Source: Fidelibacterota bacterium
Lineage (GTDB): Bacteria; Fidelibacterota; UBA2242
Reading direction: 5' to 3'
Length of the DNA: 5,626 nt
Assembly: GCA_023229045.1 (NCBI GenBank)
Contig: JALOAB010000151.1
Span: 1-5,626 of the forward strand
In this document: positions 1-4,123 of the stretch, in pieces
Position numbering within the stretch: position 1 is the first letter of the stretch
How the letters are laid out: the number at the start of each line of letters is the position of its first letter
Notes under the pieces: model-generated
Told to the model about the DNA's origin: nothing
Database searches by the model: none
The model's input: only the letters and a program-made list of their open reading frames with translations
Position numbers and translations under genes: made by a program

Positions 1-1173
1 CAGAAAGTGATTTGTCTTCTGTTCCCGGCGATGGTTTTATCGATGTGGGGGCCGATTTTTGCGCTGGTAACGGGCGCTAACATCGCTTACGGTTTTTTGC
101 GGGTATATAACCGCGATCCGGAGCAGAGTTCCGCATATATCCTGCGTCGGATTCTGGCGGCTTTTTTATTACTGTTTGTCAGCCGCACCGCCGTTTTCAT
201 TTTTGAAGGCGGCATGTTCACGAATGGTTTTTTCAACATTTTCAACTATAAAATACGTTACTATGCCGATACTCTGGATGCGATCGCGCTGACCGGAATC
301 ATCGTACCGGTATTCATTTTATTACTATTGGAAAAATCCCAGGCGGAAAAACAGAAATCTGTCCAAAACAATAGCGTAAACCGCAAAAATGTCCGGCGTA
401 TTTATTTGGGAATGACGATCATCACTTTAATCTGGTTTATCTTTACTCCGGTTGTCCACGCCCTGACCGAACCCGTGCTAAATTTTTCATCCAAACACAA
501 TCTAAAATTGCCTTTAATATTATGGAGTAAATTGACCGCCGGGCGTTTTCGCCTCTTCCCGATTCTGGGCTTTGGCTATGCAGGCGCCGTGATCGGAGCC
601 GCGATTCATGCCGGAGGTCGCTATAAAAACATCCGCAAATACGCCGGCATTTTCTTTTTGATGACGCTGGCGATGTTTTTATTGTGGCTCTGGTTAACAG
701 ATAATCCAATTGTCAACGTAGCTTCGGATGACATCCCGGTCATGATGCAGGTGTTGAATTTAGGTGCAATGACTTTTGCGACAGTCCTGATGCTGGGTCG
801 TTTTGATTATTGTAAGCCGGAGAAGCGTCAGCGCCGCATTGAACGCTCGCTCTGGGTGCGCAAATTCAGCATCGTCTCTCTGACGATATATGTGATGGAG
901 TTCTTTTTAGCGCGGGGCGTTTATTGGCTATTTGAACAATTCTGGGATAACGCGGTCAGTTTGGTGAATCAGGTGCCGGTGCTGGTTTGGAATGTGACTC
1001 AGATATTTGTGTTTATAATTGTTATCTGTCTGCTCTGGATCATAATTGTTCCATTCTGGCAAAAGGTTGATTTTATGTTTTCGTTGGAGTGGTTTATGAT
1101 CAAAGCCGATGCGCTTTTCCGCCATAATAAAAAAGCCCGGATCAATTCTAATAAAATTTTATACGGAGAGTAG
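1..1173 (+). CDS. Polytopic membrane protein, probable acyltransferase-like (DUF1624/HGSNAT or DUF418 type), 5' end missing
   Basis: The reading frame is open from the first base (two codons precede the GTG at 7), so the true start probably lies upstream; the GTG lacks a visible ribosome binding site. Counting from that GTG, 388 residues are visible with about nine hydrophobic segments, near residues 3-30, 45-66, 91-108, 132-152, 182-202, 212-230, 247-264, 286-306 and 325-350, with Arg/Lys-rich loops between them (for example 110-131 and 270-286) and a basic C-terminus. The segment around 'PIFALVTGANIAYGF' resembles the early helix of heparan-alpha-glucosaminide acetyltransferase-like (DUF1624) proteins. 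'FRLFPILGFGYAGAVIGAAI' and 'SLTIYVMEFF' resemble later helices of DUF1624/DUF418/acyltransferase-3 proteins. These families move acyl groups onto sugars at the membrane. The diagnostic N-terminal Arg-Asp region would lie outside the window, so the function is inferred from general resemblance. The stop is 2 bases before the oxidoreductase start, which indicates an operon. Confidence 0.6.
   Translation, partial: QKVICLLFPAMVLSMWGPIFALVTGANIAYGFLRVYNRDPEQSSAYILRRILAAFLLLFVSRTAVFIFEGGMFTNGFFNIFNYKIRYYADTLDAIALTGIIVPVFILLLLEKSQAEKQKSVQNNSVNRKNVRRIYLGMTIITLIWFIFTPVVHALTEPVLNFSSKHNLKLPLILWSKLTAGRFRLFPILGFGYAGAVIGAAIHAGGRYKNIRKYAGIFFLMTLAMFLLWLWLTDNPIVNVASDDIPVMMQVLNLGAMTFATVLMLGRFDYCKPEKRQRRIERSLWVRKFSIVSLTIYVMEFFLARGVYWLFEQFWDNAVSLVNQVPVLVWNVTQIFVFIIVICLLWIIIVPFWQKVDFMFSLEWFMIKADALFRHNKKARINSNKILYGE
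1165..1168 (+). promoter_or_regulatory. Ribosome binding site of the Gfo/Idh gene, inside the upstream gene
   Basis: GGAG lies 7 bases before the ATG at 1176 and within the last codons of the membrane protein gene. This supports the ATG as the start and suggests translational coupling, because ribosomes ending at 1173 release right at the next start. Confidence 0.75.
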
Positions 1174-1175
1174 AT

Positions 1176-2270
1176 ATGTCACGAAAAATCCGGATTGGAG
1201 TTATCAGTACCAGCTGGTGGGCGGATGCGATGTATCTGCCATCTCTGACGAGTCATCCGCAGGCTGAAATTGTGGCTATCTGTGGGCGAAACCACCAGCG
1301 CGCCGCGGAAATGGCTGAGAAGTATAAAATACCCAAGATCTTTTCTGATTATAAAATAATGATTGAAAAGGGCGGGCTGGAGGCTATTATAATCGGGGCG
1401 CCCGACGATCTGCATTACGATATCACAATGCAAAGCCTCGCGGCCGGCTTGCACGTCCTGTGCGATAAACCGTTGGCGTTGCGGCTCGATCAGGCTTCTG
1501 AAATGTGGCAAAAGGCTGAAGCCGCCAAAGTAAATCACATGGTTTTATTTACCTATCGCTGGATGCCGTTTTTTCGCTATACGCGCGATTTAATTGACCG
1601 GAATTATATCGGTCGGTTTTACCACGGGGAATTCAGTTTTCTGGTCGGTAATGGTCGCAAACCGGGTTATCAATGGCGGCTGGATGGGCAACGCTCCAAT
1701 GGCGCGCTGGGCGATCTGGGTTCGCATATGATCGATATGGCGCGCTGGCTGGTTAGTGATATTGCTCAGGTCGAAGCGCACCTGCAGAGTTTCATCAACC
1801 ATCCGGGAGCCGAAGGCGGTCAGATCAGTCCGGCGAATGATTCCGCCTTCTTGTTGGTGGAATTCGCCACCGGCGGACACGCGGTGATTCAGGCTAGTTT
1901 CGTGGCGTATTTGGCGGAGCAGGATATGCGGATGCAGGTCAAACTGTACGGCGAGAACGGAAGTCTCGAGATTACATTTCCGGCGCCGGGGCAGAATGGC
2001 GGAGCGAATGTGCGGGGCGCGCGCGACCGGGAAAAAGCCTTTCAGGATTTGCCAGTCCCGCATAAGTACTGGGCTGACGTCAAACCGACTGAACCGTTTG
2101 GGATTTTCACCCGGCAGGCGGTCGGTTGCCGGTTATTTATCGACGCTATCCTGGAAAATCGTCCGGTCGCGCCGAATTTTTATGATGGTTATAAAGTTCA
2201 GCAGATCATGGCGGCCGCCCAGGAATCTGATCGCTCAGGTCGGCGGATTGCTATCGATAATTCAGTTTAA
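1176..2270 (+). CDS. Gfo/Idh/MocA-family NAD(P)-dependent oxidoreductase
   Basis: The 364-residue length is typical of the family. The N-terminal Rossmann fold starts with a beta strand and nucleotide loop 'IRIGVISTSWWA' (residues 5-16), where the usual second and third glycines are replaced by Ser/Trp. It continues with 'EIVAICGRN' (31-39, second strand) and the family lysine motif as Asp97-Lys98-Pro99 (usually EKP). The C-terminal alpha/beta domain has 'GDLGSHMID' (179-187), which carries the conserved Asp180 and probable catalytic His184, and ends with a typical 'RPVAPNFYDGYK' segment (329-340). Family members oxidise or reduce sugars, inositols or related polyols, or use the cofactor in a redox cycle. 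The substrate cannot be read here. The protein is cytoplasmic with no signal peptide. Tight coupling to a probable membrane acyltransferase suggests work on a sugar precursor or surface glycan, which is inference. A hairpin follows 15 bases after the stop. Confidence 0.9.
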   Translation: MSRKIRIGVISTSWWADAMYLPSLTSHPQAEIVAICGRNHQRAAEMAEKYKIPKIFSDYKIMIEKGGLEAIIIGAPDDLHYDITMQSLAAGLHVLCDKPLALRLDQASEMWQKAEAAKVNHMVLFTYRWMPFFRYTRDLIDRNYIGRFYHGEFSFLVGNGRKPGYQWRLDGQRSNGALGDLGSHMIDMARWLVSDIAQVEAHLQSFINHPGAEGGQISPANDSAFLLVEFATGGHAVIQASFVAYLAEQDMRMQVKLYGENGSLEITFPAPGQNGGANVRGARDREKAFQDLPVPHKYWADVKPTEPFGIFTRQAVGCRLFIDAILENRPVAPNFYDGYKVQQIMAAAQESDRSGRRIAIDNSV

Positions 2271-2285
2271 ATCAATATCCTGAAA

Positions 2286-2304
2286 CCGGACAAAGAATGT
2301 CCGG
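2286..2304. terminator. Hairpin between convergent genes, weak bidirectional terminator candidate
   Basis: CCGGACA (2286-2292) and TGTCCGG (2298-2304) form a perfect 7-bp stem with loop AAGAA. It sits in the 43-base gap between the 3' ends of the oxidoreductase and purC. Neither side has a strong T run: the + side continues ACTCAAATCTT and the - side TTTCAGG. It may terminate weakly in both directions. Confidence 0.45.
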
Positions 2305-2313
2305 ACTCAAATC

Positions 2314-3147
2314 TTACAGAAAAATATTGACAAAATCCGCCGCGGCAACCTGATTCCGGTTTTTGATCGTTCGCTTGCCGTCGGAATAATTGGTAATGGT
2401 ACATTCGCGGTAAACTGTACAGTCGCCGCATTTATCGGGCGAATAGCCCTTGCAGACCCGCAGTACATCGGGAGAGATTTCGTCGATAATCACGATTTTA
2501 CCATCGCCGGATTTCAGCCGGCCGAGTTCAAATTTGCCATCGATGACGTGCAGGTCATGCGCGGCAAATTCTTCGGTGACAAGCGCGGCAATCTGCCGTA
2601 CCAATGCGACGCTTTGGGCGATTTCATCTGAAGTCATCGCGCCGGTGGCTTGCAGAGCTTCCAGGGTAATGAGAATGTCACTGTCGCCTTTTGTCCAGGC
2701 TTCGACGACTTTTCCCAGATTTTTACAGGGTTTCACGAACGGATACCTTCTCCAGAAACTGCCGGTGGCATTATTGCGCCAGGTGAATTCCAGATTCAAA
2801 AGCGGCGCCGAACCGGGAAACTCCGGCGATTCCACCGGCATACTGAGCGGAATAGCCGGCTCGACGATCATTTCATTATCCCCGCTTGAATCGATATAGT
2901 GCGAAGGAATGCCGCGGGCTTTTAACAATTTAAAAAAATGGGTGGCGAAGCGGCAGGCGATCGCACCTTTACCGGGAATTTCGCCGACGACATTATCGTA
3001 GCCGGGATCGAATACCGGCTTTCCATTTTCCATATAGCCGGTCGCACGATCGGTATACACCATCCGGTATTTGCCGGCATACGGACCGGTGGTGATTTGA
3101 ATTACATCCTTGGATTTACCGCGATAGACGAGATTTTTTTCTGACAT
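2314..3147 (-). CDS. purC: Phosphoribosylaminoimidazole-succinocarboxamide (SAICAR) synthetase, divergent
   Basis: This enzyme joins CAIR and aspartate using ATP in de novo purine synthesis, in the cytoplasm. The 277-residue protein shows the family signatures in order: 'YRGKSKDV' (8-15, nucleotide loop), 'TDRATGY' (32-38, matching the DDATA/NDTSA segment), 'GKG' (59-61), 'RNNATGSFWRR' (124-134, matching VRN-AAGS--KR), 'VIDGKFELG' (201-209, matching D-K-EFG) and 'IIDEISPDVLR' (220-230, matching DE-SPD--R). Differences are clear. The N-N-K after GKG is replaced by 'ACR', and after residue 230 the usual LWD tail is replaced by a segment with Cys232, Cys240, Cys243 and Cys249 and no family-like ending. 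The ATG at 3147 has AGGAGA 7 bases upstream. No other purine gene is adjacent; the neighbouring + strand gene is convergent. The assignment is secure at family level. Activity of the variant, or a paralogous role, is open. Confidence 0.85.
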   Translation of the reverse strand: MSEKNLVYRGKSKDVIQITTGPYAGKYRMVYTDRATGYMENGKPVFDPGYDNVVGEIPGKGAIACRFATHFFKLLKARGIPSHYIDSSGDNEMIVEPAIPLSMPVESPEFPGSAPLLNLEFTWRNNATGSFWRRYPFVKPCKNLGKVVEAWTKGDSDILITLEALQATGAMTSDEIAQSVALVRQIAALVTEEFAAHDLHVIDGKFELGRLKSGDGKIVIIDEISPDVLRVCKGYSPDKCGDCTVYRECTITNYSDGKRTIKNRNQVAAADFVNIFL

Positions 3148-3154
3148 GCGTAAT

Positions 3155-3160
3155 TCTCCT
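3155..3160 (-). promoter_or_regulatory. purC Shine-Dalgarno, embedded in an inverted repeat arm
   Basis: AGGAGA on the - strand lies 7 bases before the purC ATG, fixing the start. All six bases fall inside the right arm (3151-3164) of a 14-base perfect inverted repeat. A transcript that also carried the other arm (3263-3276) could therefore mask it. Confidence 0.75.
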
Positions 3161-3188
3161 GTGAAATTATTAAGTGTAAAAAGCAGGT

Positions 3189-3219
3189 ATAATATACATC
3201 GCCGGAATTTTTTACAGAA
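3189..3219 (-). promoter_or_regulatory. Weak purC promoter candidate with an 11-base palindrome
   Basis: On the - strand a TATATT/TATTAT box (within 3189-3196) is centred on the near-perfect palindrome GTATATTATAC (3187-3197). A TTCTGT hexamer 17 bases upstream (3214-3219) matches the -35 consensus poorly. FCB bacteria often use a different promoter consensus, so this is only a candidate. A start here would give a purC transcript lacking the distal inverted-repeat arm. Confidence 0.25.
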
Positions 3220-3323
3220 TGGGTTTTTGATTGAGCGTATGTATTATTCAGCGGATTAGGACTCACAGGAGAATTATCATCCGATGAGAGAGGTGCGACA
3301 GAAGCCCCTCCTTTGACGGGATT

Positions 3324-3345
3324 GGTCCCGATTTATCGGGAGACC
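3324..3345. repeat. TCCCGAT/ATCGGGA palindrome
   Basis: TCCCGAT (3326-3332) and ATCGGGA (3335-3341) are perfect inverted copies two bases apart, with GG/CC outside (3324-3325, 3344-3345). The left arm can alternatively pair with CGGGA at 3317-3321 (loop TTGG), so two hairpins compete. This type of palindrome is common between genes in FCB genomes, in my recollection. Confidence 0.55.
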
Positions 3346-3371
3346 GCCTTAGTCCTTGTGAGAGACCTGAG

Positions 3372-3410
3372 CGATTCTTCTTCCGGATCTTATCGGGCGA
3401 CGAGGAATCG
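3372..3410. repeat. Nested imperfect hairpin
   Basis: The outer arms CGATTCTTC (3372-3380) and GAGGAATCG (3402-3410) pair at 8 of 9 positions. The inner arms CCGGAT (3383-3388) and ATCGGG (3392-3397) pair at 5 of 6 with loop CTT. There is no T run after it on either strand, so a repeat element or structured RNA fits better than a terminator. Confidence 0.5.
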
Positions 3411-3562
3411 TTATAGCCTATTCGTAAAAATATCTCTGTAGTCTTATACGTTTAATAGTGTAGATAAAAAGATCTTAATATTGATCCAGATTTCGGATTG
3501 CTTCATAAGTATTGAAGCTTGCTAACGTAGTTCGCAGAGTCTTTTATCACTTCGTTCGGAAA

Positions 3563-3583
3563 TGCGCCAACACTTTTGGCGCA
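3563..3583. repeat. Perfect 8-bp hairpin TGCGCCAA/TTGGCGCA
   Basis: TGCGCCAA (3563-3570) and TTGGCGCA (3576-3583) flank a five-base loop CACTT. No T tract follows in either direction. It lies 18 bases from the large hairpin at 3602 and may belong to the same repeat unit. Confidence 0.5.
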
Positions 3584-3601
3584 CTCCCGATCTAAACAGA
3601 A

Positions 3602-3634
3602 AACCTCCCGAAGGTTTTAAACCTTCGGGAGGTT
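3602..3634 (-). terminator. Strong hairpin terminator of the lipoprotein unit
   Basis: Two 16-base perfect arms (3602-3617 and 3619-3634), with core CCTCCCGAAGG/CCTTCGGGAGG, are separated by a single T. On the - strand the stem is followed by TTCTGTTT (3601-3594), giving GGTTTTCTGTTT, as expected of a Rho-independent terminator. It begins 36 bases after the lipoprotein stop. The + side lacks a T run. The same palindrome type is widely scattered in FCB genomes, so it may be a repeat used as a terminator. Confidence 0.65.
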
Positions 3635-3669
3635 GACATTCGGTTGGCGAATTATTGTGTTTTAGACGC

Positions 3670-4101
3670 TTAATCTTCCACCCGTTGCCAGCTTCCCGGC
3701 AGTTCACCAGATCTTACCTCGCAATCGTCAGATGTTTTCTTGAGGGTCATTTTCTTTTGGTCTTCGGTAATACTAACTTCGTAAATCCCGTCTCCATTAC
3801 AACTGGCATCATCAGGACCCAGCGTCAAAGTTTTTCCGCTCATATAGTATTGACCCTCACGGTAATTATAGGGTTCTGCTGTCGGTGACGTCATATTAAC
3901 ATAATAATATGTGCCATCTTCCAGAAACGACAGACCGGCATAGTTATAACCTTTGACGACTTCCCGGATCCAGCTGCCCACAATCGCCGACTCGGTTTCA
4001 CCAGGTCCTAAGAAACTGGCGCCTTCGTCGTCGTCGCCGCATTTGATCAGCACAACACTGCATATCAAAATCAGCATAATCAGGGTTGTTAAACGTTTCA
4101 T
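3670..4101 (-). CDS. Small secreted lipoprotein, lipocalin-like
   Basis: The 143-residue protein begins with Lys-Arg and a hydrophobic stretch (residues 5-19), then Cys21 followed by Gly-Asp-Asp-Asp-Glu. This is a lipoprotein-type signal with an acidic tether of the kind that in Bacteroidota can direct surface display. The lipobox is atypical, Leu-Ile-Lys-Cys with Lys at -1. The mature part has 'IVGSWIR' (40-46), 'GLSFLEDGTYYY' (56-67), 'GKTLTLG' (89-95) and 'KKMTLKK' (116-122). This order of GxW and beta strands is typical of small lipocalin-like domains, which bind no known common ligand. A second GSW occurs at 136-138. Cys101 and Cys127 could form a disulfide. The ATG at 4101 has AAGGAG 7 bases upstream (4109-4114). 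The gene follows the T9SS cargo gene by 22 bases, so co-transcription is likely, and a hairpin terminator comes after it. The fold call is moderate and the role unknown. Confidence 0.75.
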   Translation of the reverse strand: MKRLTTLIMLILICSVVLIKCGDDDEGASFLGPGETESAIVGSWIREVVKGYNYAGLSFLEDGTYYYVNMTSPTAEPYNYREGQYYMSGKTLTLGPDDASCNGDGIYEVSITEDQKKMTLKKTSDDCEVRSGELPGSWQRVED

Positions 4102-4108
4102 TGTCTTA

Positions 4109-4114
4109 CTCCTT
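4109..4114 (-). promoter_or_regulatory. Ribosome binding site of the lipoprotein gene
   Basis: AAGGAG on the - strand lies 7 bases before the ATG at 4101, in the 22-base gap after the T9SS cargo stop. It supports the chosen start and an operon arrangement without an intervening promoter. Confidence 0.75.
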
Positions 4115-4123
4115 TTATTAAGT

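Larger units (their letters stand above)
3151..3276 (-). repeat. 14-base perfect inverted repeat spanning the purC leader
   Basis: The + strand shows TAATTCTCCTGTGA at 3151-3164 and its exact reverse complement TCACAGGAGAATTA at 3263-3276, with 98 bases between. In a purC mRNA starting upstream of 3276 these would form a 14-bp helix that buries the Shine-Dalgarno. The distal arm can alternatively pair with CTCACAAGGA (- strand, 3362-3353) through nine base pairs with one bulged A. The sequence shows the pairing potential; any regulatory role is inference. It could also be an inverted copy of a gene start. Confidence 0.6.
3148..3669. other. Gene-free stretch of 522 bases, rich in palindromes
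   Basis: No convincing gene is visible on either strand between purC and the lipoprotein. The stretch holds the purC leader (to about 3276), then several separate inverted repeats: 3324-3345, 3372-3410, 3500-3518 (GCTTCA/TGAAGC, 7-base loop), 3563-3583 and 3602-3634. Bases 3411-3495 are AT-rich and show nothing clear. The repeats have the look of short interspersed elements; whether they recur in the genome cannot be seen here. No tRNA, rRNA or known riboswitch core was recognised by eye. Confidence 0.6.

Noticed and set aside
1590..2063. 157-codon - strand frame opposite the oxidoreductase
   Set aside because: It is an antisense shadow of a strongly recognised gene, with no family resemblance in its translation.
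1996..2283. 95-codon + strand frame overlapping the oxidoreductase
   Set aside because: It lies almost wholly inside the confident Gfo/Idh gene in another frame, has no domain-like sequence and no good ribosome site.
2450..2899. 149-codon + strand frame opposite purC
   Set aside because: It is antisense to conserved PurC motifs, and its Ser/Thr-rich translation looks like a complement artefact.
3284..3316. Ten-residue mini-ORF on the + strand preceded by AGGAGA
   Set aside because: The ribosome-site-like sequence is the inverted copy of the purC one and sits 11 bases from the ATG. The peptide is tiny, has no recognisable feature and ends in the repeat cluster, so a coding or leader-peptide role is not supported.
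3148..3520. Known purine, ZTP or PRPP riboswitch before purC
   Set aside because: I looked for the conserved cores on the - strand by eye and found none. A covariance-model scan would be decisive.
3522..3707. 61-codon reading frame on the - strand containing 'EGLKPSGGF'
   Set aside because: It runs through the terminator palindrome and overlaps the end of the lipoprotein gene. Its peptide is produced by the repeat sequence, a known source of spurious ORFs in genomes with such palindromes.
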